Counted from the stretch's first letter, positions 1 through 5,926 are shown. The stretch is DNA of 6,454 nt from JBEEMU01 sp043778315 (GCA_043778315.1 JAYWGJ010000209.1:1-6454); one strand, 5' to 3'. The notes: generated by a model from the sequence alone, not told the origin. Program-made: numbers and translations.

Positions 1-639
1 CCTACCGATGCTAACGGACCCGATTTAGATGACAATTTGGCTAACTCGCGGAGTATTACGGTAGAATATGAGCGTAAATTTACCTTTTTGGGTGCGCCGA
101 CTCGCGCTACCGTCACCGCGTTTCATAGCACTACACACATGGGCAATTACGCCGAAGCTGTCCTCCGTCCCGACCGTGACGTGACCGCTACTCGCGCTGA
201 CGGGCGTACCAAATACGGTTTCGGTGTGAGTTTTGAACGAGAATGGGCAAAAAATAAGTTTTTGTTTATTAAAGGTAGTTGGAACGATGGACAAAACGAA
301 ACGTGGGCGTTTACCGAAATTGACCGCTCTTTTACCGTTGGCGCAAGCATCCAAGGTGAAAAATGGAAGCGTCCCGACGACCGTGTAGGCGTTGCCTACC
401 TTACTAATGGCATTTCTGCTCAACACGCCGCCTACCTCAAAGCGGGCGGCTACGGATTTATCATCGGCGACGGCGATCTGAACTACGCACAAGAGCATAT
501 CATAGAAGCCTATTACAGTGTGCAAGTCACCAAGTGGTGCGCCGTTTCCCCCGACTTCCAACTCATTTTTAATCCTGCCTATAACGCCGATAGGGGAGTA
601 GTGCCGTTAGTCGCGCTGCGTTTGCATACCTTTATGTAA
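1..639 (+). CDS. OprB-type carbohydrate porin, C-terminal part (5' end outside window)
   Basis: The frame is open from base 1 to the TAA at 637-639, giving 212 residues. The only start-like codon near the left edge is a TTG at 37-39 inside the open frame, so the gene almost certainly begins upstream of the window. The sequence alternates polar and aromatic residues as outer-membrane beta strands do. Its C-terminal third carries the OprB-family signature: a GGYGFIIGDGDLNY stretch, then E..I.E.YYS, then a SPDFQLIFNPAYNADRG segment and a final RLH strand. OprB-family proteins form outer-membrane channels for sugars and other small solutes, so the product is placed in the outer membrane. The protein ends in Phe-Met rather than a plain terminal Phe. 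The next gene on the same strand starts 165 bases later and has no obvious functional link. Family assignment is from remembered conserved motifs; substrate is unknown. Confidence 0.82.
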   Translation, partial: PTDANGPDLDDNLANSRSITVEYERKFTFLGAPTRATVTAFHSTTHMGNYAEAVLRPDRDVTATRADGRTKYGFGVSFEREWAKNKFLFIKGSWNDGQNETWAFTEIDRSFTVGASIQGEKWKRPDDRVGVAYLTNGISAQHAAYLKAGGYGFIIGDGDLNYAQEHIIEAYYSVQVTKWCAVSPDFQLIFNPAYNADRGVVPLVALRLHTFM

Positions 640-804
640 GCTATGGAAGGTCGTAAAAAGTATTTTTTTTCATAATAATGCACCTTTCGCTAAACAAAAA
701 CGGAGCATCGCGACACCTTATATACAGGTGTGTTATTAAATGGCTTTTTTATAATTATAAATACCTCAATTCTTTTCATTTTTTTCACTTTACAATCAAC
801 AAAC

Positions 805-1890
805 ATGGAATTAAACAGCAAAAAGTTAGAACGCACGTCCAAAATCGTCTATTACGCTATCTCCGCAGCCCTGTGCTTCTTTTTGGTGTTGCTATCGAAC
901 AATATAATAGGCGATTTGGACAACACAGTGACTCCACCGCTCGCCGACGACTATGCGAATAAGCCCGCGATGGCTAAAATAGAGAAAGCGACGGTACTGT
1001 ACAACGCTGAAATGGAGCTTCTGCGAACAAAAAAGGAGTCTATTGACAAAACCATCGAGACCGCTAAGGGAAATTACGACAAAGAAAAGGAGTCTTTTGA
1101 TACTTGGGTAGAAACCCGCAAGACGCTCGGCGCACCCGACAAGGACAAAGACGTACTGCAACGCGCCAAAAACTTAGACGAACTGCGCGCCGTAGAACAA
1201 GACTGGACGGTGCAGCTTAATGCTGTTGAGTTGCAGCTTGCTGATAGAATCAAAAAAAACGATGCCGAGCAGAAAATAAACGAACGCGAGACCACCGCCA
1301 CCATGCAACGGTACGAAATCGCCCGCAAAAGCTACGATTTAAAGGTTTTTTTAATCCGTTTGTTGTTCGTTGCGCCCATTTTGGCACTCGGTATTTTCTT
1401 TTTCATCCGCTACCGTCGGCATAAGTTCTGGCCGCTGTATTTCGGCTTCACTTTATTCTCGTTATACGCCTTTTTCTTTGGTTTAGTGCCTTATTTGCCA
1501 AGTTATGGCGGTTATGTACACTACACGGTAGGTATAATTGTGTCTATCGGAGTCGGATATTACGCCATTCAGCATATCCGCGCCTTCCTTGCGCAAAAAC
1601 AAGCGGAGTTGCAAGAGACCACCGTCGAGCGTGCCAAAAAAATACACGGCGAAGCGGCAGAAAAAGCCTTAGAAAATCATTTTTGTCCGTCGTGCGGTAA
1701 AGATTTTATCCTCAAAAAATGGGAATTTCCGACCATTAAGAACGCCGACAAAGACGGCTATCAATTAGTGACTGATTTTTGCCGCCATTGCGGTTTAGGT
1801 TTGTTTTGTAATTGCGATAATTGTGGCAACAAAAACTTTGCGCACCTGCCGTATTGCGCGTCGTGTGGCGTAAAAAGTGCTGTTATATAA
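805..1890 (+). CDS. Membrane protein with extracytoplasmic coiled coil and C-terminal double zinc ribbon, function unknown
   Basis: I do not recognise a named family. The chosen start is ATG at 805, giving 361 residues with a charged N-terminus followed by a membrane helix. A GTG at 730 in the same frame would add 25 residues of low-complexity hydrophobic sequence and looks less likely. Order of parts: helix 1 at about 14-31; a charged alpha-helical, probably coiled-coil segment at about 53-178; three membrane helices at about 181-201, 208-231 and 237-257; a second short charged helix at about 258-292; then a cysteine-rich tail. The tail has CxxC pairs at C294/C297, C326/C329, C337/C340 and C351/C354 (C335 is an extra cysteine), enough for two zinc ribbons. 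The even number of helices puts both ends on one side, presumably cytoplasmic with the coiled coil outside. A sensor, scaffold or quality-control role is possible, but nothing here proves one. Confidence 0.8.
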   Translation: MELNSKKLERTSKIVYYAISAALCFFLVLLSNNIIGDLDNTVTPPLADDYANKPAMAKIEKATVLYNAEMELLRTKKESIDKTIETAKGNYDKEKESFDTWVETRKTLGAPDKDKDVLQRAKNLDELRAVEQDWTVQLNAVELQLADRIKKNDAEQKINERETTATMQRYEIARKSYDLKVFLIRLLFVAPILALGIFFFIRYRRHKFWPLYFGFTLFSLYAFFFGLVPYLPSYGGYVHYTVGIIVSIGVGYYAIQHIRAFLAQKQAELQETTVERAKKIHGEAAEKALENHFCPSCGKDFILKKWEFPTIKNADKDGYQLVTDFCRHCGLGLFCNCDNCGNKNFAHLPYCASCGVKSAVI

Positions 1891-1929
1891 TAGTATGGAA
1901 GGTAATATTAAATTTATTTTATTTGTAAG

Positions 1930-2160
1930 AGTTTCAATAGAGTCGATGGCTTAGGGGTTGGGGCGACCGACCTATTAGAATTGTCGGCGGGAACGCAGCA
2001 TAAAAAGCTGATAAACAGCGCACTGTTCGAAGCGGCGACCATTTGGGAGCAGCAAGTTTGGGCTGTGTTCGCTTTTTATGCGAAGTGAAGCCTGACAAGT
2101 CTAATAAGTCTTGATTTTTTGGTTCTTTTTTATCAAGAAAAAAGAACAAAGAAACAAGTG
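1930..2160. repeat. Gene-free stretch resembling a dispersed Bacteroidota intergenic repeat
   Basis: The 379 bases between the zinc-ribbon gene and hmgA hold no convincing gene. A - strand frame of 71 codons (1934-2149) is open but low-complexity at its start and not protein-like. The right part combines a small TTCGC/GCGAA hairpin (2068-2072 with 2080-2084) and the long T/A-rich hairpin listed separately. Its base composition is mixed, with a GC-richer core and AT-rich flanks. It resembles repeated intergenic sequences I associate with Bacteroidota genomes, but this is recall, and only one copy lies in the window. Confidence 0.4.
2122..2147. terminator. Perfect 10-bp T/A-rich inverted repeat, possible bidirectional terminator
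   Basis: GTTCTTTTTT (2122-2131) and AAAAAAGAAC (2138-2147) are exact reverse complements around the 6-base loop ATCAAG. The stem is mostly A:T, so it would be weak as a classical terminator, but on either strand the arm supplies a U-run. It lies between two genes on the same strand, 232 bases after one and 122 before the next. It could equally be part of a dispersed repeat. Confidence 0.4.
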
Positions 2161-2232
2161 ACCCGTTTGAGTAACATCAAAAATTAAAACAAAAAAAACA
2201 TTTTTATTACGATACAACTACACAAAAAAGCG

Positions 2233-2240
2233 TACTTTTG
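2233..2240 (+). promoter_or_regulatory. Bacteroidota-type -7 element for hmgA
   Basis: TACTTTTG matches the Bacteroidota sigma-ABfr -7 pattern TAnnTTTG exactly and is followed by CAAAG. It lies 29 bases before the ATG at 2270, leaving a short A-rich leader. No convincing TTG-type -33 element is seen at the expected distance. The AAAGGAG at 2242-2248 is about 21 bases from the start codon, too far to act as a normal ribosome binding site. Confidence 0.6.
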
Positions 2241-2269
2241 CAAAGGAGTTTTACCAAATAAGAAAAAAT

Positions 2270-3427
2270 ATGCCACATTACTATACCTTAGGGCAAGTGC
2301 CGCCGAAGCGACACACGCAGTTCAGAAAACCGAACGGCGAGCTGTACCGCGAGGAGCTTTTCTCTACCGAAGGCTTTTCGGATATGTATTCGTTGCTGTA
2401 TCATTGCAACCCGATAACGCAGATAAAACAGGTGGATGAGCCGTTTTCGGTCGCGCCGAAAACGATACACGACAAGCAATTGAAGCCGCGTTCGCTGCAA
2501 GGGTTTCACATCAAACCCGAAGACGATTACCTCAAAAGTCGTAAGCCCGTGTTAGTAAACAGCGATTGTCATATCTCGCTGGCTGCGCCGCGCAAAAGCA
2601 TGACCGATTATTTTTTTAAGAATGCCGATGCCGACGAACTGATTTTTGTGCATGAAGGCACGGGCAACTTTAAGTCCTGCTACGGCGAACTTCGTTTTGC
2701 CTACGGCGATTATATCGTCATTCCGCGTGGTACTATTTACCAAATTGATTTTGATACCGAAGACAATCGCTTGTTTATCGTCGAGTCGTTTTCGCCGATA
2801 ATCACGCCGAACCGCTACCGCAATCACTTCGGGCAACTGCTCGAGCATTCGCCGTTTTGCGAGCGCGATTTCAGAAAACCGAGCAATTTGCAGACCTTTG
2901 ACCAAAAAGGCGATTTCTTGTTTTACATCAAAAAACAAGGCATGATGTACCCGTATCACTACCTCAATCACCCGTTCGACGTGATTGGCTGGGACGGCTA
3001 CACTTATCCGTATGCGTTTTCAATCCATAATTTTGAGCCTATAACAGGCAGGGTGCATCAGCCGCCGCCCGTGCATCAAACCTTTCAAACCAAGGGTTTT
3101 GTGGTGTGCAGTTTTGTGCCGCGTATGTACGATTATCACCCGTTGGCGATACCTGCGCCGTATTTTCATAGCAACATCGACTCGGACGAAGTGCTGTACT
3201 ACGTCGACGGCGATTTTATGAGCCGCAAGCACGTCGAGCGCGGACAAATCACGCTGCACCCAGGCGGCATTCCGCACGGACCGCACCCCGGAACGGTCGA
3301 GAAAAGCATCGGCGCAAAAGAAACGAAGGAACTCGCGGTTATGGTCGATACGTTCCGACCGCTTTTGATGACCGAATACGCAGCAGCGATAGAAGACGGG
3401 TCGTATTATTTGAGCTGGTTGGAGTAG
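2270..3427 (+). CDS. hmgA: Homogentisate 1,2-dioxygenase
   Basis: The 385-residue product is a cupin-fold, non-haem Fe(II) dioxygenase that opens the aromatic ring of homogentisate to maleylacetoacetate, the key step of tyrosine and phenylalanine breakdown; it is cytosolic. The C-terminal half holds the family motifs: RVHQPPPVHQTF around residues 261-272 (H263 probably the catalytic-base position), PAPYFHSNIDSDEVLYY (iron ligands H300 and E307) and HPGGIPHGPHPG (ligand H336). The N-terminal half has a second cupin with LIFVHEGTG and YGDYIVIPRGT. The length fits the short Bacteroidota form; human and proteobacterial enzymes are about 430-445 residues. The H-to-E spacing is seven residues here and six in the human enzyme. 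The gene stands alone between its own promoter and terminator, with no maleylacetoacetate isomerase or fumarylacetoacetase gene beside it in the window. Confidence 0.92.
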   Translation: MPHYYTLGQVPPKRHTQFRKPNGELYREELFSTEGFSDMYSLLYHCNPITQIKQVDEPFSVAPKTIHDKQLKPRSLQGFHIKPEDDYLKSRKPVLVNSDCHISLAAPRKSMTDYFFKNADADELIFVHEGTGNFKSCYGELRFAYGDYIVIPRGTIYQIDFDTEDNRLFIVESFSPIITPNRYRNHFGQLLEHSPFCERDFRKPSNLQTFDQKGDFLFYIKKQGMMYPYHYLNHPFDVIGWDGYTYPYAFSIHNFEPITGRVHQPPPVHQTFQTKGFVVCSFVPRMYDYHPLAIPAPYFHSNIDSDEVLYYVDGDFMSRKHVERGQITLHPGGIPHGPHPGTVEKSIGAKETKELAVMVDTFRPLLMTEYAAAIEDGSYYLSWLE

Positions 3428-3434
3428 GAAAAAG

Positions 3435-3460
3435 TATTGCCCGAAAAGGGCAATATTTTT
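3435..3460 (+). terminator. Intrinsic terminator of hmgA
   Basis: TATTGCCC (3435-3442) pairs exactly with GGGCAATA (3448-3455) around a GAAAA loop and is followed by a T-run (3456-3460). It starts 8 bases after the hmgA stop codon. It separates hmgA from the nucleotidyltransferase/HEPN operon that begins 25 bases further on. Confidence 0.88.
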
Positions 3461-3484
3461 GTTTTCGATTTATTTTTATAACTC

Positions 3485-3802
3485 ATGATGCAAATATTAT
3501 CTATCATTAAAGAGCATTTGATTGCTAATTTTGGCGATGCAATTCAAGATGTAATTTTGTTCGGCTCTCGTGCAAACGGTACAGCAAACGAAAATTCGGA
3601 TTACGATATTTTGATTGTACTCAACTGCGGGTACGACTGGCGGTACGCTGCCAAAATATCGGCGACTATGTACGAAATTGATGTTAAATACAATATTTTC
3701 ACGGATAATCATGTTATTTCGGTAGATGAATTGAGTAATTCCTTGCGCGGTAGCGAACCGATTTTTCAGCGCGCGATACAAAAAGGACTCTACGCGGCAT
3801 GA
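3485..3802 (+). CDS. MNT-type nucleotidyltransferase, probable antitoxin of a MNT-HEPN pair
   Basis: This 105-residue protein is a minimal DNA-polymerase-beta-type nucleotidyltransferase. The signature GSRANGTANENSDYD (residues 27-41) supplies the GS pair and the two metal-binding aspartates D39 and D41; D66 in YEIDVKYN fits the third carboxylate. In characterised MntA-HepT systems the MNT protein adds AMP groups to a tyrosine of the HEPN toxin and so silences it. The gene begins ATGATG (3485 or 3488, indistinguishable). Its stop overlaps the start of the HEPN gene by ATGA, which points to translational coupling and matched protein levels. It begins a more AT-rich block than hmgA. All catalytic residues look intact. 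Whether it is an antitoxin or acts on another substrate is inferred from the pairing only. Confidence 0.85.
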   Translation: MMQILSIIKEHLIANFGDAIQDVILFGSRANGTANENSDYDILIVLNCGYDWRYAAKISATMYEIDVKYNIFTDNHVISVDELSNSLRGSEPIFQRAIQKGLYAA

Positions 3803-4200
3803 TAGAAGAGGAAGCGGCTCGTGCAGAGCTTATAAAATATCGGTTGGAGCAGAGCCAAAAAATGGTAGAGGTCGCCGCGCTGTTAATCGCAAACAATGCG
3901 ATAGAATCGGCTATCAATCGCATTTATTATGGTATGTTTTATGCGGTTTTGGCACTTGCACTGCAAAATAGCTACGAAACATCAAAGCACCAACAATTAT
4001 TAGGTTGGTTTAATAAAGAGTTTATTCACACCAATAAAATAGATATAAAATACGGTAAAATGCTTAAAATTGCTTTCGAGTGGCGCATGAAAAGTGATTA
4101 TGAAACCTTAACAACCTTTACTTTACAAGAGGCGGAACAGATGTTGGCTGATATGCAAGAGTTTATACTGAAAATTACAGTTTTTATCAATCAAAAATAA
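3799..4200 (+). CDS. HEPN-domain protein, partner of the MNT nucleotidyltransferase
   Basis: This 133-residue, all-helical protein fits the HEPN family (Pfam PF05168 type). Seen here: the SAINRIYYGMFYAVLALAL helix (about 37-55), a SKH turn (residues 62-64), the helical IDIKYGKMLKIAFEWRMKSDYE segment (in two parts, about 81-90 and 91-102), and a final long helix. HEPN toxins of MntA-HepT type are RNases with an R-x4-6-H motif, often with a nearby tyrosine that is adenylylated. This protein has R96-M-K-S-D-Y101 at that place and no histidine after the arginine, so classic HEPN RNase activity is doubtful. R96, D100 and Y101 are what a family comparison should examine. The gene is coupled to the nucleotidyltransferase by a 4-base overlap and is followed 4 bases later by a nuclease-like gene. 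Confidence 0.8.
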   Translation: MIEEEAARAELIKYRLEQSQKMVEVAALLIANNAIESAINRIYYGMFYAVLALALQNSYETSKHQQLLGWFNKEFIHTNKIDIKYGKMLKIAFEWRMKSDYETLTTFTLQEAEQMLADMQEFILKITVFINQK

Positions 4201-4204
4201 AAAA

Positions 4205-4819
4205 ATGGGCTATTCTAATTTTAAAAGACTAAAAACGGTAACTAAAAAATTTGGTTTAGATGCCCGTTTGATATCTATATTTCCTCCCGAAATAGAAAAG
4301 GTAAATCCAAGTTCTTGGCTTCAAGAAACCCTTGAAATAGGTGGATTAATGCCACTGACAAACGAAAAAAATAAGTCGGAACGCATTGTTTCGCCTATTT
4401 TAATGGAATTAGCGAAGCATTATCAAGCAGAAATTACTTTGTTTTCTGGTGAAGATTTAATAATGCGTTCGGAGGACGATTTGGCGGGAGAATGTGATTT
4501 TTTCTTTTCGCTGCACCCACCAAAACCTTATATCGATTTGCCAATTATTAGTCTGGTAGAAGCGAAAGATGAAGATTTAGAATGGGGCTTAGCGCAATGT
4601 GCCGCACAGGTTTACGGCGCGTATTTATACAATCAGCAAGAAGGCAACGACATACCCGTTTTGTACGGCTGCACTACCACGGGGCGTGATTGGCAGTTCT
4701 TCAAATTTGAAAATAATATTTTTTATGTTGATACAACCGTAATGACCAATCTGCCGCAAGTGCTTGGTACTTGGCATTGGATTTTGAGTTTTTATATTGA
4801 TAATTTTTCCAAAAAGTAA
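4205..4819 (+). CDS. Predicted PD-(D/E)XK-like nuclease of unknown specificity
   Basis: The 204-residue protein shows the layout of a restriction-endonuclease-like fold: an early helix with E68 (ILMELAKHY), a strand with D98 in GECDFFFS, the core E119-A-K121 of ISLVEAKDED, and a following helix with Q131 (GLAQCAAQVYGAYLY). A later strand pair carries LYGCTTTGRDWQFFKF, which resembles a motif I recall from a widespread uncharacterised family in Cyanobacteria and Bacteroidota. The D...ExK set suggests metal-dependent DNA or RNA cleavage; this is inferred from motifs, not proven. The start at 4205 lies 4 bases after the HEPN stop and 11 bases separate its stop from the ATPase fragment, so all four probably share one transcript. 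Nucleases of this type are often paired with an AAA ATPase, which here is broken. Confidence 0.68.
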   Translation: MGYSNFKRLKTVTKKFGLDARLISIFPPEIEKVNPSSWLQETLEIGGLMPLTNEKNKSERIVSPILMELAKHYQAEITLFSGEDLIMRSEDDLAGECDFFFSLHPPKPYIDLPIISLVEAKDEDLEWGLAQCAAQVYGAYLYNQQEGNDIPVLYGCTTTGRDWQFFKFENNIFYVDTTVMTNLPQVLGTWHWILSFYIDNFSKK

Positions 4820-4830
4820 AAAATTAAAAA

Positions 4831-5019
4831 ATGCGCATACAACAAATTGAGTTAAAAAATATCGGCGTTTTTGAAACTTCAACTAATTTTAGCTTGCAGC
4901 ACGATAACGCGCTGCAGGGCTCGATGGTTGCTATCACAACGAACAGAGGAAGTATAATAAAGCACAAAAAGCCGATTTTTATTCGGTCTGCAATTTGTTT
5001 TTATTCAAGTACTCTTTAA
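4831..5019 (+). pseudogene. AAA ATPase gene truncated to its N-terminal codons
   Basis: The first about 23 codons (MRIQQIELKNIGVFETSTNF and on) match the opening beta strands of SMC/RecF-like AAA ATPases, in which this segment is followed by a Walker A loop (GxxGxGKS/T) about 20-30 residues later. No Walker A appears: from around base 4905 the frame continues into unrelated basic sequence and stops at 5017-5019, a total of 62 codons. The last part lies opposite the 3' half of the small - strand gene at 4979-5125. I read it as the remnant of the operon's fourth gene, cut by a deletion or insertion whose right side brought in the - strand genes. The exact breakpoint cannot be fixed without an intact relative. 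Confidence 0.65.
4966..4986 (-). terminator. Weak candidate terminator for the 48-codon gene
   Basis: On the - strand, CCGA (complement of 4983-4986) and TCGG (complement of 4972-4975) can pair around a 7-base A-rich loop and are followed by a five-T run (complement of 4966-4970). The stem is only 4 bp and overlaps the stop codon of the small gene, so the call is tentative. Confidence 0.3.
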
Positions 5020-5125
5020 ATTCTGCAAAAGTCATTTTTTCGGTTTCTTTCGCAATTTTTTCCTTGATTGCTCTAAACACTTTTACAGTGTCAAAAGATT
5101 TTTCTGTTTTAATTGTCGGCTTCAT
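4979..5125 (-). CDS. Small antitoxin-like protein (48 residues)
   Basis: The - strand frame from ATG (5123-5125) to TAA (4979-4981) encodes a 48-residue protein. It starts MKPTIKTEKSFDTVKVFRAI and ends in MTFAEFKEYLNKNKLQTE. It is highly charged and helical. The 'KSFDTVKxFRxIKEKI ... MTFxEFKxYL' pattern is one I associate with short antitoxin-like proteins encoded beside PIN-type toxins in Bacteroidota and Cyanobacteria; that link is from memory. Protein-like composition, an undamaged frame and a position directly overlapping the tail of a probable PIN gene (by 17 bases) support a real gene. Its presumed toxin is reduced to a scrap, which would leave it an orphan. It has no visible promoter of its own, and its 3' half lies opposite the tail of the broken AAA ATPase frame. 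Confidence 0.62.
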   Translation of the reverse strand: MKPTIKTEKSFDTVKVFRAIKEKIAKETEKMTFAEFKEYLNKNKLQTE

Positions 5126-5165
5126 TATTTACAATTTCTTTGGGTGAACGAGCAATATTTTGGGT
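5109..5165 (-). pseudogene. C-terminal scrap of a probable PIN-domain toxin
   Basis: On the - strand, a frame ending in TAA at 5109-5111 reads QNIARSPKEIVNNEADN. A final RSPKEIVN-type segment resembles the C-terminus of PIN-domain toxins that end '...IEIRSPKEV...'. The last 17 bases of the frame overlap the start of the 48-codon antitoxin-like gene, the tight arrangement expected of a toxin-antitoxin pair. Nothing upstream in this frame looks like the rest of a PIN domain, and a stop lies at 5187-5189. The assignment rests on a dozen residues and is tentative. Confidence 0.4.
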
Positions 5166-5244
5166 CAGCAAACTACAAAAGCCACGCTATAAAAGCGTCT
5201 TGATTTAGTTCTTTTGTTGCGATGTCAAAAATGTTTGGGTTCAT
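5155..5244 (-). pseudogene. N-terminal fragment of a PDDEXK_4-type nuclease with an amber codon
   Basis: From ATG at 5242-5244 the - strand reads MNPNIFDIATKELNQDAFIA then WLL, a TAG stop (5173-5175), and FADPKY in the same frame. The start NIFDIATKELxQDAFIxWLL(Q/K)xADPKY is characteristic of proteins of the PD-(D/E)XK nuclease superfamily group PDDEXK_4, so the TAG sits exactly where a Gln or Lys codon (CAG/AAG) is expected. After about 30 codons the homology ends and the sequence runs into the PIN-like scrap. The intact family is several hundred residues long and its catalytic core lies further downstream, so nothing functional can be made. The ATG lies 32 bases after the end of the SH3-protein remnant, on the same strand. 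Confidence 0.6.
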
Positions 5245-5276
5245 AGAATTTACATTATTTCTACATCTAGGCTGTC

Positions 5277-5926
5277 TCATTTAAATAACATTTTAATACC
5301 TAAATGAAAGCGTGGTTCTACATTATATTTTCTTGCAATTTCCTGTACAAATAATTTTTCTACGATATTGTTAAAAGGATTTCCAGCCGAACCTAATCCA
5401 GTTACTGCAATTTCAACTTCATACCGTCGGCATATTTGAAACCTCCAGCTGAGCCACTTCCTTTAATTCTAAACCTATAAACAGCACTATTAGTAGACTG
5501 TCTTCTAACTTCTTGTTTCTTATGTGTTGTGCTTCTTTGGAAACTTGCACTTGATGAAGAACCAGAAAACAAAACAGAAAAGAATTTTTTAACTTTTTAA
5601 AGCACATATAAAACTAATCCGATAACTATTAAGCAGCGAATCCAAGGTTTTTTTTCTGAACTTTGGGCAATCAAATTTTGAGTGTCAGACAAAAATTTTG
5701 TTGATACAAAACCTTTTTGTTTGTTTTCAAGTTCGACTTCACTCCATTCTCCTTGCTTTGAAATGATAATCACTTTTTGCCCTTTTGATACGTTATCAAC
5801 AATTTCGTATGTCGCTCCTGCTCCCGAACGAATATTTAATTGTTCTGTATTTACATATTTTGTTTCTCGCCCGAAAGACAAGAAAGCCATTAATAAAAGT
5901 CCGAATATTAATATTAGGTTCTTCAT
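5277..5926 (-). pseudogene. SH3-domain membrane protein gene split by a stop and a frameshift
   Basis: The intact first part, 5597-5926, encodes 109 residues: a signal peptide (about 1-19), a bacterial SH3 domain (about 24-80, with NIRSGAGATYEIV, KGQ, and GFVSTKFL) and a membrane helix (about 95-109). TAA at 5597-5599 ends it. The same frame then stays open for 64 more codons (5404-5596) with protein-like sequence: SGSSSSASFQRSTTHKKQ, then VYRFRIKGSGSAGGFKYADG. At about 5423/5424 the sense moves to the next frame, YEVEIAVTGLGSAGNPFNN and onward to PRFHLGIKMLFK, ending with TGA at 5277-5279. One lost base after ADG (GGxTAT reduced to GGTAT) restores a single 216-residue reading, if the TAA is read as sense. 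Bacterial SH3 domains usually bind cell-wall or protein ligands outside the cytoplasm. The short 109-residue product could still be made. The start ATG at 5924 gives a clean signal peptide. Confidence 0.7.

Noticed and set aside
25..561. Long - strand frame opposite the porin gene
   Set aside because: It is the antisense shadow of the porin, whose + strand reading carries clear OprB motifs.
641..670. T-run after the porin gene as a terminator
   Set aside because: There is a T8 run but no stable stem in front of it, only a 5-bp A/T pairing.
678..962. + strand frame of 94 codons overlapping the start of the zinc-ribbon gene
   Set aside because: It is out of frame with the clearly protein-like gene at 805-1890 and its translation is not protein-like.
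1934..2149. - strand frame of 71 codons in the gap before hmgA
   Set aside because: Its start is simply the translated A/T hairpin; there is no domain, and it lies in a probable repeat.
2552..2971. - strand frame of 139 codons inside hmgA
   Set aside because: It is antisense to a well-supported enzyme gene and has no recognisable features of its own.
5419..5607. - strand frame of 62 codons starting MCFKKLKNS
   Set aside because: The neighbouring frame continues the SH3 protein with far better protein character (SGSSSSASFQ, VYRFRIKGSGSAGG); this one is a frame shadow.
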